Both the position numbers and the translations under genes were made by a program. 64,000 bases of DNA from Bacteroidales bacterium. GTDB lineage: Bacteria; Bacteroidota; Bacteroidia; Bacteroidales; UBA932. This document shows, one piece after another, positions 42,385 to 50,837 of this stretch. Where the stretch lies: contig JAGBSL010000006.1 of the NCBI GenBank assembly GCA_017631875.1, positions 9,001 through 73,000 on the forward strand. Reading direction: 5' to 3'. Positions within the stretch are counted from its first letter, which is position 1. Every line of letters starts with the position of its first letter. A model generated the notes under the pieces. It was given only the letters and a program-made list of their open reading frames with translations, made no database searches and had not been told where the DNA came from.

Positions 42385-42924
42385 ATGTTTCGATTACTTA
42401 TAACATCACTAATACTATTGATTACCATGAATTCTTGTGACAAGACTCTTGCGACTTATTCCATGAAAGTCGAAGACAAGGACATCATTATAACTGATTT
42501 AATCTACATAATGAGGGATGAGGATGGCGATATCATTGACATTAGTAAATGTACTGATAATAGTGAAGACCTAAATAAAATAGAATGTCCCAACAGTATC
42601 ACAGCAACGGGATGCGATGTAAATAAAGATACGTTCTATAATAACCAAGGAGACGTCATTAATGAATTCCGTAGTGATTCGTATGTAATAGGATGTTTTC
42701 TTCTTGAAGAAGTACTGAATCACAATCCTAAAGTTGCAAAAGACATTGAGGAACATAGTTATTGCTTTGCCATATTCAAGAATTTCACAGGCACCATCAC
42801 ATTCACAATCAAGGAAGAGAAATACTACAGTGAAAGACTTCCGATACTGAACATACGTGGAGAAGGCAACATCAATTTCCACTCTGATTACGAACCTGGT
42901 TGGGAAGAGGATGAAGAGGAGTAA
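42385..42924 (+). CDS. Small exported lipoprotein, duplicated family copy 2
   Basis: A 179-aa paralogue of the 39849 gene. The first ~80 nt (from AAAATGTTTCG through GCGACTTATTC) are identical, and the last ~120 nt differ at only a few sites, mostly silent. Between them residues differ strongly, yet 'PNSIT', 'GCDVNK' and 'GCFLLEE' are kept. This end-conserved, centre-diverged pattern suggests gene conversion at the ends or selection for change in the middle. Followed by a terminator. Confidence 0.82.
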   Translation: MFRLLITSLILLITMNSCDKTLATYSMKVEDKDIIITDLIYIMRDEDGDIIDISKCTDNSEDLNKIECPNSITATGCDVNKDTFYNNQGDVINEFRSDSYVIGCFLLEEVLNHNPKVAKDIEEHSYCFAIFKNFTGTITFTIKEEKYYSERLPILNIRGEGNINFHSDYEPGWEEDEEE

Positions 42925-42941
42925 AAACCAGGGTACCAGAC

Positions 42942-42977
42942 AAAATGCAAGTGCTTGATTTCAAACCCTTGCATTTT
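42942..42977 (+). terminator. Intrinsic terminator after the small lipoprotein cluster
   Basis: AAAATGCAAG (42942-42951) pairs with CTTGCATTTT (42968-42977), followed by TCC. The run of T's is short but the stem is perfect. Confidence 0.75.
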
Positions 42978-43006
42978 TCCTTTTTGCACCAACTTAAAGG
43001 TTGACT

Positions 43007-43489
43007 CTAATAGATAAAACCAAACATCCAGATAGGGACATTCTTGCCGACGGCGTACTCGATATTATCTTTTACGATATATCCCTTATCCGCCGCCCTG
43101 AGCTGCTTTCCTTTCTTATTGCGGCCGCCGACCTCAAAAGTAATATCGCCAATCTCAAAGTCTGAGATCTTTGATGAATATACAGAGTGCTTCTGCTTCA
43201 TCCATGTCAGGAACATCGTCTCACGGATTGTTCCCTCATCAGCCTTATCAAGACCAAGGGCATAGATGATATTGGAATTGTCCAGATAAAGTTTCTCAAC
43301 CTTCTGCAATATGCCGTCACCTGTTGACTTCTCACGAAGTGCATTGAAAAGTCCGGACTTCTCCAAATACTCGATATAATCAGGCATAAGATTCCTGCTG
43401 ATGTCGAGGTCTCTAGCCAAGGTAGTATGATTCGGCTTATATGGCACGGACTGCACATTATTTAGTGCAATTTTAAGCAAAAACCGCAC
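43007..43489 (-). pseudogene. Remnant of a DUF4143 family ATPase (C-terminal part only)
   Basis: 160 codons match the C-terminal DUF4143 domain of archaeal/bacterial AAA_14 ATPases: 'VEKLYLDNSNIIYALG', 'GTIRETMFLTWMKQ', 'DITFEVGGRNKKGKQL' and the terminal 'VPIWMFGFIY'. Full proteins have about 370-400 aa with an N-terminal P-loop. No P-loop or N-terminal half is found upstream, where 180 nt of AT-rich sequence leads to the next promoter. The open frame starts at an internal methionine. The gene is therefore a truncated remnant. Confidence 0.82.
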
Positions 43490-43600
43490 TTATTTATAAA
43501 CAAACCAGCATACGAGCATAAATCACTTCTATTTTGAGGGATTCAGCCAAAGATTCAAGTAGACAGCAAAAGTGGTGTGCGTAAAATCTGCAATAAAATT

Positions 43601-43630
43601 TTGTACAATTAATATTCTGTTATAATTTTG
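43601..43630 (+). promoter_or_regulatory. Promoter of the small peptide / metallophosphoesterase operon
   Basis: TTG at 43601-43603, a 19-nt spacer and TAATTTTG at 43623-43630 fit the consensus exactly, 42 nt before the small gene. Confidence 0.75.
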
Positions 43631-43672
43631 CGGCCTTTTGAAAATGAAATACTTGGACCTTATATATTATTT

Positions 43673-43786
43673 ATGAACACAAACATTTACACATCACCCG
43701 AAATCGAAGTAATCGAGATCGTAGCCGAAGGTGTCATTTGCGCAAGCGGCTATGCTGGTGACAGTGAGGATGTCGAATTGTTTTAA
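43673..43786 (+). CDS. 37-aa small protein (SPEIEVIEI...GVICASG)
   Basis: A tiny gene reading MNTNIYTSPEIEVIEIVAEG then VICASGYAGDSEDVELF. It has a proper promoter, starts 42 nt after the -7 box and ends 15 nt before the next ATG. Small proteins of the form '...PEIEVIEI...EGVLC.SG...' occur near surface protein genes in gut Bacteroidales. It has no signal peptide, one Cys (residue 24) followed by Ala-Ser-Gly, and an acidic tail, which recalls a peptide precursor. Whether it is a modified peptide or a translational leader is not known. Confidence 0.65.
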   Translation: MNTNIYTSPEIEVIEIVAEGVICASGYAGDSEDVELF

Positions 43787-43801
43787 GCTTAAACCATTAC
43801 T

Positions 43802-46800
43802 ATGAAAGTATCTAAAATCATGTCATTGGTGCTGAGCTTTACAGCAATCGCTACCAGCTGCACCCTAAACGAATCCATCAACGAATCAGTTAACGAGCCT
43901 GAACTCCCTTCAGGAGAATACGTCCGTCTCAACCTTACAGGCGGCGACGGCAGCAAAGCCATGCCATCAGAAGCCACACGTGCCGCTTGGGATGACCCTA
44001 ACGGTAAAGGAAGCCTCAGCTTCAGATGGGAGGCTGTTGACATCAGTTCACCTGAAACAAGCCGACTCGCTCTGATTGTATCTGACGGTTCAAACGCCAT
44101 CAGCAGCCATGAGTCAGAGCTTGGCACAGGCGACACAGAGCGCAAGCACACCGGACTTGCAGTAACCCCTAACGAAACTGATGCTCATTACGCAGACTTC
44201 GAGACAGTCCGCTACTATTCTACAGACGATCTGAATAACGCAAAGTATTTCTACGCCGTAGCCGGAGCTGTCGAAGTAACAGCCGACCTGCAGGGCAAGC
44301 AGCACATCTGCAGCCTTGAAATGCCATCAGCATTCACACAGCTGGAGGACCAGGACCCAAGCTTCCTCAGAGACTATATGCACATGTATGCAACCGCAGC
44401 ATACGGTGGCAATGGAACAACACTGAGATTCAACCACATCCCGGCGACATTCCGCTTCATCATCAGCAACGGCTCAGAGGCTGCAGTAACACCGCAGTCA
44501 GTGACCGTGAGCACTCTGGACGGAAGCGCAGTGGCATCCAAAGCCACAAACGTGATATTCGGATGGTCCTCAACAGATGTGTCGATGACATATGACAACG
44601 AGGGACACTCTGTTGTAACAACCAAGCTTTCCGAAAACGGAGTCACTATCGAGAAGGGCAACAAGTACACTGCATATTCAATCGCTCTTCCGCTTGCAAG
44701 CGACGAGGCGTTCAAAGGCAAGGCCTTGAGCTTCAGCGTCCGTTGCAGCAATGGCGAGACCCTGTCATCTATTCTGGACGGCGAGACCCTTGCCAAGGCC
44801 AACGGTGGAGATATCTACAACTGGGTAGGCGGAAAGTCATACACCATAAAGATCAACATCGGCGAAGGCGGAAAGGCTACCGGTGCAGTGCTTTCGAACA
44901 AGGACATCACCGTTGCGTCCAACGTCGAAGGTGCTTATACACTTAAATATGTGAATGCCGCTGGAGAGCCTCTCGCAGACTATGCGGACATCTGCACCAT
45001 CACTATCGATGAGATGGCAACATACGAGAGCTTCATTGACGCCAATGTAGCGCCTTACTCTGCTGATGCCATCGGCATCTTTGATGAAGCAGGAGTGAAG
45101 GTCGGAAGCATTGTAATCAACGGCATCAAGGCAGACAACGCAGGCCTCCTTTATAGCATCGGCATGCTCTCAGACGTGCACATGGGTGTACAGACTGCAG
45201 AGGACGACTTTGCCAATGCCCTGGACTTCCTCAACAGCACAGTCAATGCAGAGTTCACATGTATCTGCGGAGACATCACAGAAAACGCAACGGAGACAGA
45301 GTATACCAGCTATAAGGCAATCGTAGATGCCCATTCTCCTTCAAGACCAGTGTACACAACCACAGGTAATCATGACGCAAAAGGTGATGGAGTCAACGTG
45401 ACTCTCTGGAAGAAATACACCGGCCAGGATCTTACCTTTGAAGTAAGCAGGACACTGGCAAACGGCAAAACAGACCATTACCTCTTCCTGGGAATGTCAT
45501 ACTGGAACTTCTCAGCCGCCTACCTTGACTCGAACATCAAGTGGCTTGAAAACAAGCTGGAGGAGTACAGAAATGAAAGATGCTTCGTGATCACACACAT
45601 GTTCTTCCCTGACAGAGCAGGAAACATGAATGAGGTCTATCCAGACTACAACTGGCTCACCGGAACACAGCTGAGCACTCTTCTGGCGATGTGCGACAGA
45701 TACAAAAACTCTATCTGGTTCAGCGGCCACTCGCACTGGAAATGGTCATTGCAGCAGTATGACGACCTCGCCAACGTCTGCAGAAACCCAGAGTCAGGCT
45801 GGAGCGTCCATGTTCCGTCTTGCGCAAAGCCTATTGACTCCAATGGTACGACCCGTGAGGATAGAGTTGCACAGTCAGAGGGAGCCGTAATCAATGTATA
45901 TGAAAATCACATCGACATTCTTGGCGTTGACTTCATCAGCGGAAAATATCTGCCGATTGCGACATACAGACTCGACACAACTCTCCAGGAGGTCGAAGAA
46001 AAGGAAGAGGTTGTACTCGACGAGACATGCATTACTGCATCCGGCTTTGTCTGGAATCCTGAGAAAGGCAGCATGACTACCGAGGCAGGCACAGCGTCAG
46101 TAACTGACGTACCGGACATGCCTGGATACATAGACGTTATATTCACAGGCAAGTCCCAGGGTTATTACATGACAAACAGCACATTCACTCCGGGAATCGC
46201 ATCTCCTGATCAGACAGTCGATATCACTATTGATGATCTGCAGTGCTGGACCGGATGGGGAACAGGCAGCCAGACCGAGGTAAGCTCAATTGAAAAGGTT
46301 GGCTTCTATTCAGGATCTTACAACTTGGCTAGCACGAAAGACTGCATTGTCTATGTAAAAACAGAATCAGGAAAAGAGGGCCAGGGCGTCCAGTTCCAGA
46401 CCTCTTCAAGCTGCGCAGGCCCATACCCTATCAAGATAAGGATGAAGGCGCGTGCACAGTTCCAGACTAAGGAGGAACCAAAGAACTACATTACAGCCGA
46501 GAACTTCTCGCACAACCCAATAAAGAAGTCAGGCGCTACCGTCAAGAACACCGACGGCATGGCGAATTATGTTGACGTCACTTTCACAGCGGGATCTCAG
46601 GGTTTCTACATAACCAACTCTACGCACAGTTCTTCAACAAAGAACGCCATAGTAACAATAGAATCTGCTCAGGCACTTTCTAATGGCGTAGTGGTCAGCA
46701 TGCCAGGTAAAGTCGGATTCTACCAGGACACAGTTAACGGCGTTTCAAGCGCGTACCTGATGGAGAGCAGGACCATCACATTAAAAGACGGTAACGGACT

Positions 46801-46879
46801 TCCGTTCCAGATATCTTCATCATACTCGGGCCCTTACCCGATAACCATCCGAATGAAGGTTGAGGTGGAATTTTACTAG
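43802..46879 (+). CDS. Surface lipoprotein: fimbrillin-like N-terminus, calcineurin-like metallophosphoesterase, two C-terminal repeats
   Basis: A 1025-aa protein with lipobox SFTAIATSC (Cys at 20). Residues of about 30-350 resemble the fimbrillin/Mfa-like fold ('YVRLNLTGGDG', 'LSFRWEAVDISS', 'FRFIISNGSEA', 'KSYTIKINI'). Residues of about 450-720 are a metallophosphoesterase: 'SDVHMG' (Asp-x-His near 457), 'ICGDITEN', 'TTGNHDAKG' (near 522), 'VITHMFFP' and 'FSGHSHWKW' (near 641), giving all five metal-binding blocks. Residues of about 742-890 and 897-1025 are two related repeats ('FVWNPEKGSM' / 'FSHNPIKKSG'; 'SQGYYMTNST' / 'SQGFYITNST'; 'GPYPIKIRMK' / 'GPYPITIRMK'). It may act on phosphoesters outside the cell. 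Followed by a terminator. Confidence 0.88.
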   Translation: MKVSKIMSLVLSFTAIATSCTLNESINESVNEPELPSGEYVRLNLTGGDGSKAMPSEATRAAWDDPNGKGSLSFRWEAVDISSPETSRLALIVSDGSNAISSHESELGTGDTERKHTGLAVTPNETDAHYADFETVRYYSTDDLNNAKYFYAVAGAVEVTADLQGKQHICSLEMPSAFTQLEDQDPSFLRDYMHMYATAAYGGNGTTLRFNHIPATFRFIISNGSEAAVTPQSVTVSTLDGSAVASKATNVIFGWSSTDVSMTYDNEGHSVVTTKLSENGVTIEKGNKYTAYSIALPLASDEAFKGKALSFSVRCSNGETLSSILDGETLAKANGGDIYNWVGGKSYTIKINIGEGGKATGAVLSNKDITVASNVEGAYTLKYVNAAGEPLADYADICTITIDEMATYESFIDANVAPYSADAIGIFDEAGVKVGSIVINGIKADNAGLLYSIGMLSDVHMGVQTAEDDFANALDFLNSTVNAEFTCICGDITENATETEYTSYKAIVDAHSPSRPVYTTTGNHDAKGDGVNVTLWKKYTGQDLTFEVSRTLANGKTDHYLFLGMSYWNFSAAYLDSNIKWLENKLEEYRNERCFVITHMFFPDRAGNMNEVYPDYNWLTGTQLSTLLAMCDRYKNSIWFSGHSHWKWSLQQYDDLANVCRNPESGWSVHVPSCAKPIDSNGTTREDRVAQSEGAVINVYENHIDILGVDFISGKYLPIATYRLDTTLQEVEEKEEVVLDETCITASGFVWNPEKGSMTTEAGTASVTDVPDMPGYIDVIFTGKSQGYYMTNSTFTPGIASPDQTVDITIDDLQCWTGWGTGSQTEVSSIEKVGFYSGSYNLASTKDCIVYVKTESGKEGQGVQFQTSSSCAGPYPIKIRMKARAQFQTKEEPKNYITAENFSHNPIKKSGATVKNTDGMANYVDVTFTAGSQGFYITNSTHSSSTKNAIVTIESAQALSNGVVVSMPGKVGFYQDTVNGVSSAYLMESRTITLKDGNGLPFQISSSYSGPYPITIRMKVEVEFY

Positions 46880-46882
46880 CAG

Positions 46883-46918
46883 AAAAAAAGACTCAGCGCA
46901 TTGCTGAGTCTTTTTTTT
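46883..46918 (+). terminator. Intrinsic terminator after the metallophosphoesterase gene
   Basis: AAAAAAAGACTCAGC pairs with GCTGAGTCTTTTTTTT around GCATT. It resembles the tRNA-Leu terminator (GACTCAGC stem). Confidence 0.92.
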
Positions 46919-46961
46919 ACCTGCCCTCCAGACACTATCACTACAATGAATAAGTCCAAAC

Positions 46962-47669
46962 CTACTGCTGCACAACACCATCCTTGACAAGATGGGCACG
47001 GATGCGCTTGCTGGCCTGCTTGCGGAGGCTGTTACAGAAGACGATGAAAACGATACTGAGAACGAGTGCAATGATACCCGGGCAGACTTCAATTGTAAAG
47101 AGGATGGAGTCATAGATTCCATGAGCGAGAATAGGCGCACCGAGTACCCAGAACCAATTGATTTTAGGTGTAAGCGGATCAAAACGCACAAGAGAATAAT
47201 AGTATCCCATCAGTATGCCATCGAAAAAGTGACCAGGGACGGCGAACAGCGCACGCATCACTCCAGTGGTAATCCAGTCTTCCGAAGAGAACAAGTACAT
47301 TACATTCTCAAAACCTGCAAAACCAAGCGATACAGCCGCTGCATATACGATACCGTCCATACGCTCGTCGAAGTGTTTATTGCGTCTTACAAGAAGCCAG
47401 AACATCAGAAATTTAGCGATCTCTTCAGGGATTGCAGCGCCAAAGAACGAAACCGCAATGGCGTCCCATATCGTTTCCTGCTCGGCAGAATAAAGACCCA
47501 AAGCACCGAACGGTCCGGAAATCAAAAAGGAGACGAAAACCGAAGCGACACCAAGGCCGAAAGCCTTAAGAAGCTCTTTCACAGGTTCCTTCTGGAACTC
47601 ATCCTTACGGTAAATATAATACAGCAGCATAGCTACCGGAGCAAGGGCTGCGAGCCAAATGTAAAACAT
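46962..47669 (-). CDS. PrsW-family intramembrane metalloprotease
   Basis: A 235-aa membrane protein with about seven hydrophobic segments. The zinc-site blocks of PrsW are all present: 'IPEEIAKFLMFW' (EExxK), 'GFAGFENVMYLF' (FExxxY), 'VPGHFFDGILMGYY' (HxxxD) and 'ILAHGIYDSILF' (HxxxD). PrsW cleaves anti-sigma factors in Bacillus; in Bacteroidota the substrate is unknown. The C-terminus is basic and faces the cytoplasm (CNSLRKQASKRIRAH). It is encoded 19 nt after the stop of the aminopeptidase gene on the same strand. Confidence 0.92.
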   Translation of the reverse strand: MFYIWLAALAPVAMLLYYIYRKDEFQKEPVKELLKAFGLGVASVFVSFLISGPFGALGLYSAEQETIWDAIAVSFFGAAIPEEIAKFLMFWLLVRRNKHFDERMDGIVYAAAVSLGFAGFENVMYLFSSEDWITTGVMRALFAVPGHFFDGILMGYYYSLVRFDPLTPKINWFWVLGAPILAHGIYDSILFTIEVCPGIIALVLSIVFIVFCNSLRKQASKRIRAHLVKDGVVQQ

Positions 47670-47688
47670 ATTGCTTATAAATTAAAAG

Positions 47689-49500
47689 TTAGAATTTCAA
47701 TGCCATCGTCTTATCTCTGAGCCATGCTGCAGTACGCGGAGGGAGAAGCGGTGAGAGTGTTCGATATACCCTGTCGTTATAATCATTCAGCCATTTCAGG
47801 GCTTCTGGGCCAAGAAGGTGCGGAATGACAGCAGAAGTATCGAAATGACAAAGGGTAAGGGTCTCGAAATCAAGCCACTCACCAAATTCAGACGAGCCAG
47901 CCTCACGGCAGAGGATGATGTTCTCATGCCTTATTCCATGCATGCCTTCTCTATAAAGAGCCGGTTCATTCGAAGTAACCATGCCCGGAAGAAGAGGCTG
48001 AGGGTTATACTGGAACCTTATCGACTGAGGGCCTTCATGGACGCACAGGTAGAATCCGATTCCATGTCCGGTGCCGTGGCCGAAGTTCCTCTTGGCACGC
48101 CAGAGCGGCATGCGCGCGAGCGCATCAAGCTGGTGACCTGTAGTGCCACGAGGGAAAACCGCCATTGATAGATCTATCATACCTTTGAGTACCAACGTGT
48201 AGTCCTCTTTTTCAAGAGGTGTGCATTCACCCATAGGTATGGTGCGGGTAATGTCGGTCGTGCCTGTCAGATATTGTCCGCCAGAGTCCACCAGGTAAAG
48301 ACCATGAGGACGGATTACCGCCGAACCTTCACGCGGAGTAGAATAGTGCGGAAGAGCTCCTGAAGGACCGTATGCGGATATGTTCTCGAAACTGTTTCCA
48401 CGATAGCCCGGTACCTGCGACCGGAACCATGTCAGCTTCTCCGAAGCCTCCCATTCCGTAATCTCGCGTCCCATGGAAACCTCCTCATCAAGCCAGTGCA
48501 GGAAACATTCCATCGCAACGCCGTCATCGATGAACGTCTGACGCATCGACACGATCTCGGACTCCACCTTCACCGACTTCTTCAGAATCACCGGTGACGT
48601 GCCGCATGATACATGCTCGTATGTTTCTGATATATACTTATATACATTGTAATTCAACGTCGAAGGATCCACAAAGAGCCTTCCGCCGTCAGCATCCTCG
48701 CCGAAGTCCGACAGACCTATGAACACATCGTCATAGTACAGCACTTCAACGCCATCCGCCTTAAGCTCGCTGAAGCTGTCAGGAGTCTCTGGGTCGGAAA
48801 ATGCTGCTGACTTGCGCACAAACCACTTCACTGTCTCATGAGACACGAGAAGGTATGATATGACAAGAGGATTATAATCTATATCCGAGCCGCGTACATT
48901 CAGCATCCATGCGATTTCATCAAGCGAAGACAGGAACACTCTGTCATACCCTTCGACCAGCATCCACCTGCGCAGCCACTGAATCTTCTCTATACGCGGG
49001 ATTCCTCCGAAACAATCCACATCAAGAGTCGTTACCGGCGTCACCGGAACTGCCGGACGACCTTCCCAAAGGCACTCAAGAAGATCCGGAACCTCAACCA
49101 CCTCACCTTCCTCACCCAATGCAGCCTTGATCTCCTGCACCGCGCTAACACTTTGGCACAGACCGTCCACAGCCACTACCGAGGCATGCTCAAAAAGCCA
49201 TTCAGGTATATTCACAGAATCAGGAAGACGCGTCTTATGAAGTTCCACGCCTGTTCCTTCCAACTGCTCGACAGCCTGAATGAAATATCTGGAATCTGTC
49301 CACAGGCCTGCATGATCTGCTGTCACAACCACGTCGCCGGCCTCTCCTGTAAAACCGGTAAGCCACTCGACTTGCTTCCATCTTGGTGCGGGATATTCGC
49401 TCGAATGCGGATCGCTGCCGCCGACAACTACGGCGTCCCAGCCATTATCGGCCATCATGCTCCTGAGAGCACTGATCCTCTGCGCATAAATGTTTTCCAT
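47689..49500 (-). CDS. Xaa-Pro aminopeptidase (M24B, three-domain type)
   Basis: A 603-aa metallopeptidase that removes N-terminal residues before proline. Two creatinase-like N-terminal domains (GSDPHSSEYPAPRWKQVEWLTGFTG; DVDCFGGIPRIEKIQWLR) are followed by the pita-bread domain with the metal ligands in 'LYLVDSGGQYLTGTTDITRT' (two Asp), 'GHGTGHGIGFYLCVHEGP' (His, substrate His), 'TSNEPALYREG' (Glu) and 'RHENIILC' (Glu). ATG at 49500 (MENIYAQRISALRSMM) is taken; 49506 adds two residues. No signal peptide, so it is cytoplasmic. It lies upstream of prsW-like gene in the same strand. Confidence 0.94.
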   Translation of the reverse strand: MENIYAQRISALRSMMADNGWDAVVVGGSDPHSSEYPAPRWKQVEWLTGFTGEAGDVVVTADHAGLWTDSRYFIQAVEQLEGTGVELHKTRLPDSVNIPEWLFEHASVVAVDGLCQSVSAVQEIKAALGEEGEVVEVPDLLECLWEGRPAVPVTPVTTLDVDCFGGIPRIEKIQWLRRWMLVEGYDRVFLSSLDEIAWMLNVRGSDIDYNPLVISYLLVSHETVKWFVRKSAAFSDPETPDSFSELKADGVEVLYYDDVFIGLSDFGEDADGGRLFVDPSTLNYNVYKYISETYEHVSCGTSPVILKKSVKVESEIVSMRQTFIDDGVAMECFLHWLDEEVSMGREITEWEASEKLTWFRSQVPGYRGNSFENISAYGPSGALPHYSTPREGSAVIRPHGLYLVDSGGQYLTGTTDITRTIPMGECTPLEKEDYTLVLKGMIDLSMAVFPRGTTGHQLDALARMPLWRAKRNFGHGTGHGIGFYLCVHEGPQSIRFQYNPQPLLPGMVTSNEPALYREGMHGIRHENIILCREAGSSEFGEWLDFETLTLCHFDTSAVIPHLLGPEALKWLNDYNDRVYRTLSPLLPPRTAAWLRDKTMALKF

Positions 49501-49619
49501 GTGCATTTCGTCTAATCTTCACAATATTAGTAATTTTTACTGATATTCGCTAATAATCAGCAACATGTCACATAGAATAGCGTGTCACACAACCCCCTAT
49601 CACACAGACATTTATACAA

Positions 49620-49648
49620 GTGTCCTGCATGGATAGGAAGGCAGGATA
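49620..49648. repeat. Hairpin repeat, TGTCCTGC family, copy 3
   Basis: GTGTCCTGCATGG...AAGGCAGGATA, close to the copy at 7761-7789. It lies 43 nt beyond the hemW stop (minus strand) and may end that transcript. Confidence 0.7.
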
Positions 49649-49691
49649 CCCAAATAAAGCACTGACTATCAAACAGTTATGCGAAACACCA

Positions 49692-50834
49692 TCATACCAG
49701 TTCGGAGATGATGGCGTCGGAGACGAAGAAGCGGGATTCAGGGATGCGGAGGCGGGAGCCGGAAGGGACGAGGTCGCCGGAGGCGAGGGCGGAGGTGAGA
49801 GCCGGAGCGTCGCAATGGGCGCGGAGGAAGTCCGCATCCACGCCGTCACTGGTGCGCAGACCGAGCATCACACGCTCAAGCACCATCTGATCCGGAGTGA
49901 GGTCTTCGAATCCACGGACAGCTGTAAAGTTACCGTCGGCAGCAGCCTGAACATACGACTCCAGCGACGGATTGTTCCAGAAGCGCCTGCCATCAAGGAA
50001 GCCATGCGCTCCAGGACCAAGACCCAGATAGTGACTATGGTTCCAGTAGGCGTTGTTGTGACGTGCGCGGTGGCCTGGAAGGGCGAAATTAGAAATCTCA
50101 TAATGTTCATACCCGGCCGCACGAAGTTCCGAGCACAGAATATCATACTGACGCGCACACAGCTCGTCAGAAGCTTCAGTCCACACTCCCCTGTCCACCA
50201 GCGAAGCCAGCGCACTGCCCGGCTCGACAGAAAGCTGATAAGAAGAAATGTGGGAAGGCAGTGCACCCGAAGGAGAAATCTCCAGCGCCTGACGAAGAGT
50301 AGAGCGCCACTGAGAGTCAGACAGTTGCGACAGACCGAAAATAAGGTCCACACTGATGTCGGGAACACCCGCGCGCTCCAGTATGGCATATGCCTCACGG
50401 GCGGCGGCGGAGTCATGTCTGCGGTTCATCCAGCGCAAGATCCCATCATCAAAGGACTGCACTCCCATACTGATCCTATTGACTCCCAAGCGCAGAAGCC
50501 CTTCTACATAGGCCTCGCCCTTCCCGACAATGTCATCAGGGTTGACCTCAACGGTAAACTCATCATACGGGCCGCCAAAACCATGATCACGCAAAGCCCT
50601 TACGACACGCTCAAAAACAGAAAGGGGCAGCACCGAAGGGGTGCCGCCACCTATATATAACGTGTTCACATCACCTGCCTCAGCACCTGCATAAGATGCG
50701 ATTTCTGCGGATAGTGCGGCTGCAAATCGCTCGAAGCGCGCCTGCTCGTCCCTGCAACACCTTGATGCAATCTCAGAATAGAAATCGCAATAGGTGCAGA
50801 AGCTCCTGCAGAAAGGTATGTGAATATATATCAC
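49692..50834 (-). CDS. hemW: HemW-like radical SAM protein
   Basis: A 380-aa radical SAM protein with 'IHIPFCRSFCTYCDFYSE' at the N-terminus (cluster Cys at 9, 13 and 16), the HemW/HemN pattern. Other blocks are 'LYIGGGTPSVLP', 'TVEVNPDD', 'RISMGVQSFDDGILRWMNR', 'SVDLIFGL' and 'GAHGFLDGRR'. It lacks the extra Cys of HemN, so it fits the haem chaperone HemW rather than the oxygen-independent coproporphyrinogen oxidase; annotations often confuse the two. It starts 4 nt after the stop of the upstream coiled-coil protein gene, so the two form an operon. Confidence 0.93.
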   Translation of the reverse strand: MIYIHIPFCRSFCTYCDFYSEIASRCCRDEQARFERFAAALSAEIASYAGAEAGDVNTLYIGGGTPSVLPLSVFERVVRALRDHGFGGPYDEFTVEVNPDDIVGKGEAYVEGLLRLGVNRISMGVQSFDDGILRWMNRRHDSAAAREAYAILERAGVPDISVDLIFGLSQLSDSQWRSTLRQALEISPSGALPSHISSYQLSVEPGSALASLVDRGVWTEASDELCARQYDILCSELRAAGYEHYEISNFALPGHRARHNNAYWNHSHYLGLGPGAHGFLDGRRFWNNPSLESYVQAAADGNFTAVRGFEDLTPDQMVLERVMLGLRTSDGVDADFLRAHCDAPALTSALASGDLVPSGSRLRIPESRFFVSDAIISELV

Positions 50835-50837
50835 AGA

